Shown: positions 41,919 to 51,841, numbered from the stretch's first letter. The stretch is 64,000 nucleotides of DNA from Neorhizobium galegae bv. officinalis (GCA_000985875.1 CCRI01000004.1:248001-312000), one strand, 5' to 3'. Made by a program: numbers and translations. Notes: generated by a model from the sequence alone, not told the origin.

Positions 41919-43244
41919 ATGACATTGAAGACGATTTTGCTGGGCGCCTGCTCGGCGCTGGCGCTTGCCGGCCTTTTCTCCACCGCGGCTTCCGCCGAAA
42001 CCCTCACCATCGCGACGGTCAATAACGGCGACATGGTCCGCATGCAGGGCCTCACGGGTGAGTTCACCAAGGCCAATCCGGACATCCAGATCAACTGGGT
42101 CACGCTCGAAGAAAACGTTCTTCGCGAGCGCGTCACCACCGACATCGCCACCAAGGGCGGTCAGTACGACATCCTGACGATCGGCAATTACGAAGTGCCG
42201 ATCTGGGCCAAGCAGGGCTGGCTCCTCGAGCTGAACAAGCTCGGCGACAAATACGACGCCAACGACATCCTGCCGGCGATCAAGGGTGGCCTGACGGTCA
42301 ACGGCAAGCTCTATGCCGCGCCGTTCTACGGCGAGTCGGCGATGATCATGTATCGCAAGGACCTGTTCGAGAAGGCCGGCCTGAAGATGCCGGAAAACCC
42401 GACCTGGGAATTCATCGGCGATGCGGCCCGCAAGATCACCGACCGCAAGGCGGACGTGAACGGCATCTGCCTGCGCGGCAAGGCCGGCTGGGGCGAAAAC
42501 ATGGCCTTCATCACGGCGCTCACCAACTCGTTTGGCGGCCGCTGGTTCGATGAGAAGTGGAACCCGCAGTTCGACCAGCCGGAATGGAAGGCTGCCCTGC
42601 AGTTCTACGTGGACCTGATGAAGGATGCCGGCCCGGCCGGTGCTTCCTCGAACGGCTTCAACGAAAATTTGACGCTGTTCCAGCAGGGCAAGTGCGGCAT
42701 GTGGATGGACGCCACCGTGGCTGCCTCCTTCGTCTCCAACCCGAAGGATTCCAAGGTTGCCGACAAGGTGGGTTACGCGCTCTTCCCGGTGAAGGGCGAG
42801 TTGAAGAACCATGGCAACTGGCTGTGGTCCTGGAACCTCGCCGTTCCGAACTCCTCCAAAAAGGCGGACTCGGCACAGAAGTTCATCTCCTGGGCAACCA
42901 GCAAGGAATATACCCAGCTCGTTGCCGCCAAGGAAGGCTGGGCCAACGTTCCTCCGGGCACCCGCACCTCGCTCTACAACAATGCGGACTATCAGAAGGC
43001 CGCCGCCTTCGCAGCGCCGACCCTTGCTGCGATGGGCGCTGCCGATATCACCAAGCCGACAGTCAAGCCGGTGCCCTATACCGGTGGCCAGTTCGTGGCG
43101 ATCCCTGAATTCCAGGCGATCGGCACCAATGTCGGCCAGCTGTTCTCGGCGGTCGTCGCCGGCCAATCCACGGTCGCCGATGCGCTTGCCCAGGCCCAGA
43201 CGGCTACGACGCGCGAAATGAAGCGCGCCGGTTATCCAAAGTAA
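41919..43244 (+). CDS. ABC transporter substrate-binding protein, polyol (sorbitol/mannitol, SmoE-like)
   Basis: A 441-residue family 1 binding protein with signal peptide MTLKTILLGACSALALAGLF and cleavage at ASA-E (residue 26). The mature part has YDILTIGNYEVPIWAKQGWL, LYAAPFYGESAMIMYRKDLF and the C-terminal PYTGGQFVAIPEFQAIGTNV, close to sorbitol/mannitol binding proteins (SmoE/MtlE). Its role is assigned mainly from the operon, which ends with mannitol 2-dehydrogenase. GGGAGGAAGAT is a strong ribosome site. I chose the ATG at 41919 because it begins the signal peptide; in-frame sequence further up covers the operator. Confidence 0.88.
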   Translation: MTLKTILLGACSALALAGLFSTAASAETLTIATVNNGDMVRMQGLTGEFTKANPDIQINWVTLEENVLRERVTTDIATKGGQYDILTIGNYEVPIWAKQGWLLELNKLGDKYDANDILPAIKGGLTVNGKLYAAPFYGESAMIMYRKDLFEKAGLKMPENPTWEFIGDAARKITDRKADVNGICLRGKAGWGENMAFITALTNSFGGRWFDEKWNPQFDQPEWKAALQFYVDLMKDAGPAGASSNGFNENLTLFQQGKCGMWMDATVAASFVSNPKDSKVADKVGYALFPVKGELKNHGNWLWSWNLAVPNSSKKADSAQKFISWATSKEYTQLVAAKEGWANVPPGTRTSLYNNADYQKAAAFAAPTLAAMGAADITKPTVKPVPYTGGQFVAIPEFQAIGTNVGQLFSAVVAGQSTVADALAQAQTATTREMKRAGYPK

Positions 43245-43257
43245 GCTCCAGAGCCAC

Positions 43258-43287
43258 GGCTGTCCGGCAACCCTGCGCCGGACAGCC
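43258..43287 (+). promoter_or_regulatory. Stem-loop after the polyol binding-protein gene
   Basis: GGCTGTCCGGC and GCCGGACAGCC are perfect 11-bp arms around an 8-nt loop, 13 bp after the stop codon, with no T-run. It resembles message-stabilising hairpins between binding-protein and permease genes. Confidence 0.65.
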
Positions 43288-43427
43288 GGATCCTGGCCGA
43301 GATCATCCGCCTTGACGATTTGAGGCAGACCGATGTTCAGGCAAGGCAATTCGACAACAACCAGATAACAACAAAAAGCTGCATCCTGCGTCCGTCTCCT
43401 TCCCCAAAGAAAAAGGCGCGGGATAAC

Positions 43428-43445
43428 TGGAACGACCACGTTCCA
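43428..43445 (+). promoter_or_regulatory. Inverted repeat next to the permease ribosome site
   Basis: TGGAACG and CGTTCCA with an ACCA centre form a perfect 7-bp stem directly before GGGAGGG, the ribosome site of the first permease. In RNA it would place a tetraloop hairpin two bases from the Shine-Dalgarno sequence. Confidence 0.5.
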
Positions 43446-43461
43446 CGGGAGGGCGTCTGAT

Positions 43462-44334
43462 ATGGCAACGCAAAACACCAAGACGTTGGCGCGCCTGATG
43501 ATGGCGCCCTCCGTTCTGCTTCTTCTGGTCTGGATGATCGTGCCGCTGGCGATGACGCTGTGGTTCTCGTTCCAGAACTACAATCTGCTCGATCCGTCCA
43601 ATGTCAGTTTCACGGGTCTCTTCAACTACCAGTTCTTCTATACCGACCCGGCCTTCTTCCAGTCGATCTGGAACACGCTGGTCATCGTCGGCGGGGTGCT
43701 GTTGATCACCGTCATCGGTGGCATCGCGATCGCGCTGCTTCTCGACCAGCCCATCTTCGGGCAGGGCATCGTCCGCATCCTGATCATCTCGCCTTTCTTC
43801 GTCATGCCGCCGGTTGCGGCGCTGGTGTGGAAGAACATGATCATGAACCCGAGCTACGGGGTATTTGCCGACATCTCGAAATTCTTCGGGCTCCGGCCGA
43901 TCGACTGGTTCGCGCAATATCCGCTTTTCTCGATCGTCATCATCGTCGCCTGGCAGTGGCTGCCATTCGCAACGCTCATCCTGCTCACCGCCTTGCAGTC
44001 GCTCGACGGCGAACAGAAGGAAGCGGCGGAGATGGACGGCGCCAACTTCCTCAACCGCTTCATCTACCTGGTGGTGCCGCATCTCGCTCGGTCGATCACG
44101 GTCGTCATCCTCATCCAGACGATCTTCCTGCTGGGCGTCTATGCGGAAATCCTGGTCACCACCAATGGCGGCCCCGGTTACGCCTCCACCAACCTCGCCT
44201 TCCTGATCTACCGCACGGCGCTTCTCGGCTACGATGTCGGCGGCGCCTCGGCAGGCGGCATCATTGCAGTCGTGCTCGCCAATATCGTCGCCTTCTTCCT
44301 GATGCGCGCCGTCGGCAAGAACCTGGACCGGTAG
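43462..44334 (+). CDS. ABC transporter permease, polyol (SmoF-like)
   Basis: A 290-residue MalF-type permease of the sugar/polyol class. Six spans begin at LMMAPSVLLLLVWMIVPLAM; the coupling loop is DGEQKEAAEMDGANFLNRFI, which matches the EAAMDGA consensus well. The motif RIDW-like GLRPIDWFAQYP is typical of SmoF/MtlF. It follows the binding-protein gene after 217 bp containing two hairpins, and the next permease starts 9 bp after it. The ligand is inferred to be mannitol, sorbitol or a related polyol. Confidence 0.88.
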   Translation: MATQNTKTLARLMMAPSVLLLLVWMIVPLAMTLWFSFQNYNLLDPSNVSFTGLFNYQFFYTDPAFFQSIWNTLVIVGGVLLITVIGGIAIALLLDQPIFGQGIVRILIISPFFVMPPVAALVWKNMIMNPSYGVFADISKFFGLRPIDWFAQYPLFSIVIIVAWQWLPFATLILLTALQSLDGEQKEAAEMDGANFLNRFIYLVVPHLARSITVVILIQTIFLLGVYAEILVTTNGGPGYASTNLAFLIYRTALLGYDVGGASAGGIIAVVLANIVAFFLMRAVGKNLDR

Positions 44335-44343
44335 GAGAAGATC

Positions 44344-45168
44344 ATGGCACGCAACGTTACGACAAGACACAAGATCACCGCCACGGTTGCGGCCTGGATC
44401 GTCGCGCTGATCATCTTCTTCCCGATCCTCTACACGATCATCACCAGCATCAAGACCGAGCCGGAAGCGATCGCGGGCTTCAGCCTGTGGCCGTCCGGCA
44501 CGTTCGAGAACTACATCACTGTCCAGACCCAGCGCGATTACCTGAAGCCGTTCATGAATTCGGTGATCCTGTCGGTCGGCTCCACCATCCTGGCGCTGAT
44601 CATCGCGATCCCGTCCGCGTGGGCGATGGCTTTCTCGCCGACCAAGCGGACCAAGGACATCCTGATGTGGATGCTCTCCACCAAGATGATGCCGGCGGTC
44701 GCCGTGCTGGTGCCGATCTACCTGCTGTTCCGCGATTTCGGCCTGCTCGACAGCCGCATCGGCCTCACCGTCATGCTGACGCTGATCAACCTGCCGATCG
44801 TGGTGTGGATGCTCTATACCTATTTCCGCGAAATTCCGGGCGAGATCCTGGAAGCGGCGCGGATGGACGGGGCCGGGCTCTGGCAGGAGATCGTCTACGT
44901 GCTGACGCCGATGGCGGTGCCGGGCATCGCCTCGACGCTGCTCCTCAACATCATCCTCGCCTGGAACGAATCGTTCTGGACGATCCGGCTGTCGACCACC
45001 AATGCGGCGCCGCTGACGGCCTTCATCGCCTCGTTCTCCAGCCCGCAAGGCCTGTTCTGGGCAAAGCTCTCGGCCGCCTCGACCATGGCGATCGCACCGA
45101 TCCTCATCCTCGGCTGGTTCTCACAGAAACAACTCGTTCGCGGCCTCACGTTTGGCGCGGTTAAGTAA
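44344..45168 (+). CDS. ABC transporter permease, polyol (SmoG-like)
   Basis: A 274-residue MalG-type permease. After a basic start ([20 protein letters not shown]) it has six spans and the coupling loop [20 protein letters not shown], a clear EAARMDGA. It forms the channel with the preceding protein. GGAGAAGATC is the ribosome site. The ATPase gene follows 11 bp later. Confidence 0.9.
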   Translation: MARNVTTRHKITATVAAWIVALIIFFPILYTIITSIKTEPEAIAGFSLWPSGTFENYITVQTQRDYLKPFMNSVILSVGSTILALIIAIPSAWAMAFSPTKRTKDILMWMLSTKMMPAVAVLVPIYLLFRDFGLLDSRIGLTVMLTLINLPIVVWMLYTYFREIPGEILEAARMDGAGLWQEIVYVLTPMAVPGIASTLLLNIILAWNESFWTIRLSTTNAAPLTAFIASFSSPQGLFWAKLSAASTMAIAPILILGWFSQKQLVRGLTFGAVK

Positions 45169-45179
45169 GGAAAACGGAC

Positions 45180-46184
45180 ATGGGCAGCATCACGCTCCAA
45201 AAAGTGTCGAAAGTGTTCGGCGAGGCGAAGGTCATTCCGTCCATCGACCTCGAAATCAACAACGGTGAATTCGTCGTCTTCGTCGGCCCTTCCGGCTGCG
45301 GCAAGTCCACGCTTCTGCGCCTGATCGCCGGGCTGGAAGACGTGTCCGGCGGCCATATCCTGATCGACGGCAAGGATGTCACCGATGCGGCACCCGCCGA
45401 GCGCGGCCTTGCCATGGTGTTCCAGTCCTACGCGCTCTATCCGCATATGAGCGTGCGCAACAACATCGCCTTTCCCCTGAAGATGGCGAAGCTCGACAAG
45501 GCTATCATTGACAAGAAGGTCACGGATGCGGCGCGCGTGCTGAACCTTACCGATTATCTGGAGCGCCGCCCCTCGCAGCTTTCCGGCGGTCAGCGCCAGC
45601 GCGTCGCGATCGGCCGCGCGATCGTGCGCGAACCCTCGGCCTTCCTGTTCGACGAACCGCTTTCCAACCTCGATGCCGCATTGCGCGGCACGATGCGGCT
45701 GGAGATCAGTGACCTGCACCACCAGCTCAAGACGACGATGGTCTATGTCACCCACGACCAGGTGGAGGCGATGACCATGGCTGACAAGATCGTCGTGCTC
45801 AATCGCGGCAATATCGAGCAGGTCGGCTCGCCGCTCGAACTCTACAAGAGCCCGCGCAACCTGTTCGTCGCCGGCTTCATCGGTTCGCCGCACATGAATT
45901 TCGTCAACGGTGCCTACGCCCAGTCGAAGAGCGCCAAGACTGCCGGCATCCGGCCGGAACACCTGAACCTTTCCAAGGACAGCGGGCTGTGGACCGGCAC
46001 GGTGAAGGTCGCCGAACATCTCGGCGCCGACACGTTCCTGCATCTCGATGTCGATGGCATCGGCCCGATCACGGCGCGGGTCGGCGGCGAGTTCGGCGCC
46101 CAGTACGGCGACCGGGTCTACCTCACGCCGGACGAGGCCAAGCTGCATCGATTCGACGACAAGGGCATCGCCCTGAAGGCCTGA
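45180..46184 (+). CDS. ABC transporter ATP-binding protein, polyol (SmoK/MalK-like, UgpC family)
   Basis: A 334-residue ATPase of the MalK/SmoK class. Walker A is GPSGCGKST, signature [15 protein letters not shown], Walker [12 protein letters not shown], and the switch [13 protein letters not shown]. The C-terminal half (about 235-334) is the OB/TOBE-2 regulatory domain, with [15 protein letters not shown] typical of MalK relatives that bind inducers or regulatory proteins. It energises the two polyol permeases just upstream. Some such ATPases are shared with other sugar importers. Confidence 0.9.
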   Translation: MGSITLQKVSKVFGEAKVIPSIDLEINNGEFVVFVGPSGCGKSTLLRLIAGLEDVSGGHILIDGKDVTDAAPAERGLAMVFQSYALYPHMSVRNNIAFPLKMAKLDKAIIDKKVTDAARVLNLTDYLERRPSQLSGGQRQRVAIGRAIVREPSAFLFDEPLSNLDAALRGTMRLEISDLHHQLKTTMVYVTHDQVEAMTMADKIVVLNRGNIEQVGSPLELYKSPRNLFVAGFIGSPHMNFVNGAYAQSKSAKTAGIRPEHLNLSKDSGLWTGTVKVAEHLGADTFLHLDVDGIGPITARVGGEFGAQYGDRVYLTPDEAKLHRFDDKGIALKA

Positions 46185-46208
46185 CGCGGCCATATCGGAG
46201 TAAAGACA

Positions 46209-47690
46209 ATGACTGTGAAGCTTTCGCTGGCGAGCTTGAATGACGCTGCGGCCACCGCCGCCGTGCCGGCCTATGATCCCAAAAGCCTGACCGCCGGCAT
46301 CCTGCATTTCGGCGTCGGCAATTTCCATCGCGCCCACCAGGCGATCTATCTCGACGACCTGTTCAACACCGGCAAGGCGCATGACTGGGCGATCATCGGC
46401 GCCGGCGTGATGCCGTCCGATGGGGCGATGCGCGACAAGCTGAAGGCGCAGGACTTCCTCACCACCGTCGTCGAGCAGGACAACAACAGGACCGCTGCCC
46501 GCGTCACCGCGCCGATGATCGACATCATCGCCCCCGGCGACGTTGCGACCCTGATCGAGACGCTGGCCGACCCGAACATCCGCATCGTTTCGATGACGAT
46601 CACCGAAGGCGGCTATTTCATCGATGCCTCTGGCGCGTTCAACCCAGCCCATCCGGCGATCGCCGAGGATGGGAAGAACCCCGCGAACCCGAAGACCGTG
46701 TTCGGCCTGATCCTCGCCGGTCTCAAGGAGCGCAAGGCGCGCGGAATCGCCCCGTTCACCATCATGTCCTGCGACAACATTCCCGGAAACGGCGAGGTAA
46801 CCGAGAACGCCGTCATCGGGCTTGCCAAGCTTTCCGACCCGGATTTCGCCCACTGGATCCACAAGAACGTCGCCTTCCCGAATTCGATGGTGGATCGCAT
46901 CACGCCGGCCACAGGCCAACGCGAGATCGATATCCTCAAGAACGATTTCGGCATCGACGACAACTGGCCGGTCTTCTGCGAGGAATTCAAGCAGTGGGTA
47001 ATGGAGGACAAGTTCCCCTCCGGCCGTCCGCGGCTGGAAGAGGTGGGCGTCCAGTTCGTGCCCGATGTGGCGCCCTACGAGCTGATGAAGATCCGAATTC
47101 TCAACGGCGGCCACGCGGCTATCGCCTATCCGGCAGCCCTTCTCGACATCCATTTCGTGCACGAAGCGATGGAGCACAAGCTGATCCGCGCCTTCCTCGA
47201 AAAGCTGGAAAAGGACGAGATCATCCCGGTCATCCCGCCGGTGCCGAACACCAACCTCATTGATTACTACAAGCTGATCGAGCGGCGCTTCTCCAACCCC
47301 AAGATCGGCGACACGATCCCGCGTCTGGCGCAGGACGGCTCCAATCGCCAGCCGAAATTCATCCTGCCCTCGACTGCCGACCGGCTTGCCAAGGGGCAGG
47401 ACATTGTCGGCCTCTCGCTGGTTTCGGCGCTCTGGTGCCGCTATTTCGCCGGCACGTCGGACAGCGGCAAGGAGATCGTCTTCAACGACGCCAGCGCCGA
47501 CCGGCTGAACGCCGCGGCGCTGAAAGCCAAGGATAACCCGGACGCCTTCCTTGCGCTTGGCGACATTTTTGGAGACGTTGCGAAATCCGAGCTGTTCCGC
47601 ACCCGCTTTGCGCATGCGCTGAAGACGCTCTGGGCTGAAGGGACGGCAAAGACGCTCGAGCTTTATCTCGGCGGCAAGCTGGTCAAATAG
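46209..47690 (+). CDS. mtlK: Mannitol 2-dehydrogenase
   Basis: A 493-residue polyol-specific long-chain dehydrogenase. The N-terminal Rossmann part shows GILHFGVGNFHRAHQAIYLD, and the catalytic motif KxxxxNxxH is visible as KIRILNGGHAA. It oxidises D-mannitol (often also arabitol or sorbitol) to a ketose with NAD. Length and motifs match the family closely. It follows the importer by 24 bp, so imported polyol is immediately oxidised. The HAD gene starts only 3 bp after its stop. Confidence 0.93.
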   Translation: MTVKLSLASLNDAAATAAVPAYDPKSLTAGILHFGVGNFHRAHQAIYLDDLFNTGKAHDWAIIGAGVMPSDGAMRDKLKAQDFLTTVVEQDNNRTAARVTAPMIDIIAPGDVATLIETLADPNIRIVSMTITEGGYFIDASGAFNPAHPAIAEDGKNPANPKTVFGLILAGLKERKARGIAPFTIMSCDNIPGNGEVTENAVIGLAKLSDPDFAHWIHKNVAFPNSMVDRITPATGQREIDILKNDFGIDDNWPVFCEEFKQWVMEDKFPSGRPRLEEVGVQFVPDVAPYELMKIRILNGGHAAIAYPAALLDIHFVHEAMEHKLIRAFLEKLEKDEIIPVIPPVPNTNLIDYYKLIERRFSNPKIGDTIPRLAQDGSNRQPKFILPSTADRLAKGQDIVGLSLVSALWCRYFAGTSDSGKEIVFNDASADRLNAAALKAKDNPDAFLALGDIFGDVAKSELFRTRFAHALKTLWAEGTAKTLELYLGGKLVK

Positions 47691-47693
47691 CGG

Positions 47694-48413
47694 GTGACGG
47701 ACGTGCAACAGTCGGCGGGACCACTGGTGATCTTCGATTGCGACGGGGTCCTCGTCGACAGCGAGCCCGTCTCCGTGCGCGTGCTGGTCGATGCGCTGCG
47801 TCGCAAGGGGGTCGAGATGGATGCGGCGGAGGCCTATCGCCGCTTCCTCGGCCGCAGCCTCGGCACCGTGACGAAAACGATGCGCGAGGAATTCGGCGTC
47901 GAGGCGGACGACGGTTTCCTCGAGGACATGCGCCACGATCTCTATGCCCGTTTCCGTGCAGAACTGCAGCCGATGCCGGGCATTGCCGAGACCCTGGACA
48001 CGTTGGGTTTCCGCCGTTGCGTGGCATCCTCCAGCCAGCCGGAGCGCATCCGCCTGTCCCTGTCGCTGACCGGTCTCATCGACAAGCTGGAGCCGAACAT
48101 CTTTTCCGCCACGATGGTGGAAAAGGGCAAGCCGGCGCCGGATCTCTTCCTGCATGCGGCGAGCGAAATGGGCGCCGATCCCGGAAGCTGTATCGTCATC
48201 GAGGACAGCCCCGCCGGCATCCAGGCGGGCCACAGCGCTGGCATGGCGGTGTTTGCCTTCGTCGGCGGTTCGCATGCCTCGGTTCCCGGCTACCGGGAGC
48301 GGATCGATGCGCTTTCACCGGAAGTCGTGTTTGACGCGATGCCGGATTTGATCCACCTTGTCCGGAAACATATAGAGGGTCGCAACGGCCCCGTTTCGCA
48401 GTCGGCAGTCTAG
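47694..48413 (+). CDS. HAD-superfamily sugar phosphatase / beta-phosphoglucomutase-like
   Basis: A 239-residue HAD hydrolase. Motif I is IFDCDGVLVDSEP (nucleophile Asp), motif II VASSSQPERI, motif III Lys in VEKGKPAPDLFL, and motif IV IVIEDSPAGI, with an alpha-helical cap between. This is the subfamily of 2-deoxyglucose-6-phosphate phosphatases and phosphoglucomutase-like enzymes. In this operon it probably removes phosphate from a sugar phosphate and so limits its build-up; substrate not known. It starts at GTG, 3 bp after mtlK. Confidence 0.85.
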   Translation: MTDVQQSAGPLVIFDCDGVLVDSEPVSVRVLVDALRRKGVEMDAAEAYRRFLGRSLGTVTKTMREEFGVEADDGFLEDMRHDLYARFRAELQPMPGIAETLDTLGFRRCVASSSQPERIRLSLSLTGLIDKLEPNIFSATMVEKGKPAPDLFLHAASEMGADPGSCIVIEDSPAGIQAGHSAGMAVFAFVGGSHASVPGYRERIDALSPEVVFDAMPDLIHLVRKHIEGRNGPVSQSAV

Positions 48414-48465
48414 CTGTTGCCCGCGAAATACCTGAGCGACCACAAGGGACAGGAAACAAATCCGG

Positions 48466-50058
48466 ATGCGTGATCATCTCGTTGCGGTGGATATCGGCAC
48501 GGGCAGCGCCCGCGCCGGCGTCTTTGATCGCAACGGACGCCTGCTTGCCAAGGCCAAGCATCCGATCCTGATGTTCCGCCCGAAACAAAATCATGCCGAG
48601 CATGATTCCGAGGATATCTGGGCGGCCACCTGCCGCGCGGTGAAAGAGGCGATGGCCGAGGCCGGCATCGGCGCCGACCGCATCGCCGCGATCGGTTTCG
48701 ATGCCACCTGTTCGCTCGTCGCCCGCGACCGGGAGGGCAGGCCGCTCACGGTTTCCACGACCGGCGAGGCCAACCAGGACACCATCGTCTGGCTCGACCA
48801 TCGGGCGATCAAACAGGCCGAGCAGCTTTCCGCCTCCGGCCACAAGGTGCTCGAATTCTCCGGTGGCTCGCTGTCGCCCGAGATGGAAATGCCGAAGCTG
48901 ATGTGGCTGAAGCAGCATCTGCCGCAGAGCTGGGCAAGGGCCGGCTATTTCTTTGATCTCGCCGACTTCCTCACCTGGAAGGCAACCGGCTCGCCCGCCC
49001 GTTCGCGTTGCACGCTGACTGCCAAGTGGAACTATCTCGCCCACGAAAATCCCGGCTGGAGCGCCGATTACCTGGCGCTCGCCGGCCTCGAAGACCTTCT
49101 CGAAAAGGGCGGCTTGCCGGATGATACGATCGGCGTCGGGACAAGCGTCGGCGGCCTCAGCCGTCGGGCAGCCGAAGAGCTCGGCCTCGACACGAAAGTG
49201 CAGGTGGCGCCCGGCATGATCGATGCCTATGCCGGCGCCTTTGGCGTGCTCGGTGGGGTTTCCGGCGGCGCGTCCGAAGGCTCCAAACTCGAAACCAGCG
49301 TGGCGCTGATCGGCGGCACGTCGAGCTGCATCGTCGCCTTCACCAGGGATTCCAAGCCCGGCCGCAGCCTCTGGGGACCCTATTACGAGGCGATCCTGCC
49401 CGGCCACTGGCTGGTCGAAGGCGGACAGTCGGCGGCGGGGGCGCTGCTCGACCATATCGTGCTGATGCACGCGGCCGGCGGCGAGCCGACAACAGAACTC
49501 CACGGCCGCATCATTGCCCGTGTCGGCGAGTTGCGCGCTGAAGCCGAGGGCGATATCGCGCCGAATCTCCACATTCTGCCGGATTTCCACGGCAACCGCT
49601 CGCCGCTTGCCGACCCGCACGCGACCGGCGTCATCAGCGGGTTGACGCTCGACACGTCCTTCGACGGACTCTGCCGGCTCTACTGGCGGACCTGCGTCTC
49701 GATCGCGCTCGGCATAAGGCACATTCTCGATGCGCTCTCGGATTACGGCTACCGCTTCGAAACCCTCCACGTCACCGGCGGCCACGTGAACAACCCGCTG
49801 CTGATCGAACTCTACGCCGACGTTACCGGCCGCAAGGTGGTGATCCCGGAAAACCGGGACGCGGTGCTGCTCGGCACGGCGATGGCGGCTGCGGTTGCCG
49901 GCGGGGTGCATGGCTCGCTGTTCGAAGCGGGGCAGGCGATGGACGGCGGAGGGACCGAGTTGCTGCCGGACCCAGCGCGGGCCGAGCAATACGGGCGGGA
50001 TTACCGACGGTTCCTGGCCATGGTCAGGCATCGGGAGGAATTGCGGGGGATGGAGTAG
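48466..50058 (+). CDS. FGGY-family carbohydrate kinase (ribulokinase-like)
   Basis: A 530-residue sugar kinase with the two-domain FGGY fold. The N-terminal ATPase start is VAVDIGTGSARAGVFD; middle blocks are GFDATCSLVARDREG and FDLADFLTWKATG; the phosphate-binding C-terminal block is LHVTGGHVNNPLLIELYADV. Its length and FHGNRSPLADPHATG segment fit the 5-carbon-sugar kinase group (ribulokinase-like) better than classical xylulokinase. It would phosphorylate the ketose made by the dehydrogenase; whether that is fructose, xylulose or ribulose cannot be told. Last gene of the polyol operon. Confidence 0.88.
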   Translation: MRDHLVAVDIGTGSARAGVFDRNGRLLAKAKHPILMFRPKQNHAEHDSEDIWAATCRAVKEAMAEAGIGADRIAAIGFDATCSLVARDREGRPLTVSTTGEANQDTIVWLDHRAIKQAEQLSASGHKVLEFSGGSLSPEMEMPKLMWLKQHLPQSWARAGYFFDLADFLTWKATGSPARSRCTLTAKWNYLAHENPGWSADYLALAGLEDLLEKGGLPDDTIGVGTSVGGLSRRAAEELGLDTKVQVAPGMIDAYAGAFGVLGGVSGGASEGSKLETSVALIGGTSSCIVAFTRDSKPGRSLWGPYYEAILPGHWLVEGGQSAAGALLDHIVLMHAAGGEPTTELHGRIIARVGELRAEAEGDIAPNLHILPDFHGNRSPLADPHATGVISGLTLDTSFDGLCRLYWRTCVSIALGIRHILDALSDYGYRFETLHVTGGHVNNPLLIELYADVTGRKVVIPENRDAVLLGTAMAAAVAGGVHGSLFEAGQAMDGGGTELLPDPARAEQYGRDYRRFLAMVRHREELRGME

Positions 50059-50086
50059 GCGGCTGCGCGGCGAGCTATCCTGCGGT

Positions 50087-51841
50087 CTAATAGTTCTCCA
50101 GCAGATGTGGCGCGCCCGGAGACCCGAAACGGGGCTGCACACCGAGCAAAGGCGCTGATCGACCGATGATTTCCTTGATCATCGGTGCGGCGGTGAATGC
50201 GGCCGTCCTTCCGCCGTGTTCGCCTGTCTGCGGAGCGTCGATGATCGACAGTACGATGTATTTCGGCCTGTCCATGGGGAAGGCTGCGACGAAGGCATTG
50301 AAATTGATGTCCTTGGCATAACGTCCGTTGATCACCTTGTCGGCCGTGCCCGTCTTGCCGCCGACCTGGAAACCTTCGACCTGCGCGGCGCGTCCGGAGC
50401 CCTTCACGCCGTTCCAGGTGAACAGGTAGCGCATGTCGGCGCTGGTGCCCTGCTTTATCACCGGGCGTGAAAGCCGCGCGGCCTCTTCCCGGGAACGGGG
50501 AAGAAACGTGGGAGGAACAAGAGTTCCTCCATTGATCAGAGCGGCGGCGGCAACCGCGGTCTGCAGCGGGGTGGTTGCGACCCCGTGGCCGAACGAGATG
50601 GTGGCCGAATTGATCTTCTTCCATGTCTTCGGCTGGGTTGGCGTCGCCACGCCCGGCATCTCGGTTTCCATCCTGGAGAGGAGCCCGAGTTTCGTCAGGA
50701 ACTGCTGATGGCCCTCGATCCCGACCCTGTCGGCGACCGCCGCGGTGCCGATATTCGACGAATACTGGAAGACTTCGGAGATCGTCAGTGGCCGGTTCTT
50801 TCCGTGGAAGTCCTTGATGGTGAAGCCGCCCATGCGTATGGGCCGGGACGCATCGATGACGGAGTTCAGGGTGATCTTGCCTTCGTCCACACCCATTGCC
50901 AGCGTGAAGCTCTTGAATGTCGAGCCCATCTCGAATGTGGCGTTGCTCATCCGGTTGAACCAGCCCTTCTCGTAGTCCTTGTCGATACTGCCGTCCGGCA
51001 ACATTCGGGATGGTTCGTTCGGGTCGTAATCAGGCACCGATGCCATCGCCAGAACCTCGCCGGTATCGACATCGAGAACCACGGCACCCGCAGCCTCGGC
51101 CTTATAGGCGGTCATCGCGTTCGCGACCACCTGGCGGACGATATTCTGGACTCGGAGATCGATGGACAGTCTGACGGGCTCAAGCGGAACTCCACCGGTC
51201 AGCCCGGCCAGGCGAAGATCGCCAAGACCCTGCTGGTCCATATAGCGCTCCATTCCCGCAAGGCCCTGATTGTCGACATTCACATGGCCGACGATATGGG
51301 AGGCGGTCGCGCCGCCCGGGTAGAACCGGCGTTTTTCCGGCCTGAAGCCGATGCCGGGAATGCCGAGGGCCATGATATCAGACTGCTGTTTGGGTGTGAG
51401 CTGTCGCTTCAGCCATTGGAATGCGGTCTGTGATCTCAGCTTCTTGTGAGTTTCGCTCCAGTCGAGGTTGGGGATGACGAAGGCAAGCTTTTCGACGACT
51501 TCGTCCGCATCGACGATCCTGCGCGGATCGGCGTAGAGCGAGATCATGTTGACGTCGGTGGCCAGCAGCGCTCCGTTGCGGTCGACGATGTCCGGTCTGG
51601 AGGGAACCGCGCTGCTGCCGATCATTCCCGTCACCGCCGGTTCGGCAAGGCCGTATTGGACAAGGCGCGCACCGATGACGAAATAGACCGCAAGAAACCC
51701 GGCGATCAGGATGCCGAGCCGTTGTCTGGCTTCCTTTCTGCGACTTGCGCGTGTGCCCAGGAAGGTCGCATTTTTGGTAGTGACATTGCTCTTTACGATG
51801 AAATGTGCACGGCTTCTGAGCCGGACGACAAAAGAGATCAT
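50087..51841 (-). CDS. FtsI/PBP3-type peptidoglycan D,D-transpeptidase (class B penicillin-binding protein)
   Basis: A 584-residue class B penicillin-binding protein. One membrane anchor (LGILIAGFLAVYFVIGA, about residues 43-60) is followed by the dimerisation domain (PSRPDIVDRNGALLATD) and the transpeptidase: Ser307 in STFK, Ser-Ser-Asn at 361-363, and KTG at 495-497. It cross-links peptidoglycan in the periplasm, and is inhibited by beta-lactams. No other division or wall genes are nearby, so it is either a second FtsI copy or a relocated one. I chose the ATG at 51841 for length; 36 more codons upstream are open but have no ribosome site. Confidence 0.9.
   Translation of the reverse strand: MISFVVRLRSRAHFIVKSNVTTKNATFLGTRASRRKEARQRLGILIAGFLAVYFVIGARLVQYGLAEPAVTGMIGSSAVPSRPDIVDRNGALLATDVNMISLYADPRRIVDADEVVEKLAFVIPNLDWSETHKKLRSQTAFQWLKRQLTPKQQSDIMALGIPGIGFRPEKRRFYPGGATASHIVGHVNVDNQGLAGMERYMDQQGLGDLRLAGLTGGVPLEPVRLSIDLRVQNIVRQVVANAMTAYKAEAAGAVVLDVDTGEVLAMASVPDYDPNEPSRMLPDGSIDKDYEKGWFNRMSNATFEMGSTFKSFTLAMGVDEGKITLNSVIDASRPIRMGGFTIKDFHGKNRPLTISEVFQYSSNIGTAAVADRVGIEGHQQFLTKLGLLSRMETEMPGVATPTQPKTWKKINSATISFGHGVATTPLQTAVAAAALINGGTLVPPTFLPRSREEAARLSRPVIKQGTSADMRYLFTWNGVKGSGRAAQVEGFQVGGKTGTADKVINGRYAKDINFNAFVAAFPMDRPKYIVLSIIDAPQTGEHGGRTAAFTAAPMIKEIIGRSAPLLGVQPRFGSPGAPHLLENY

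Noticed and set aside
44895-48275. A 1126-codon open frame on the minus strand across the polyol ATPase, mannitol dehydrogenase and HAD genes
   Set aside because: It is antisense to well-recognised genes, has no family resemblance and is Arg/Asp/Gly-rich as expected from high GC third positions of the opposite strand.
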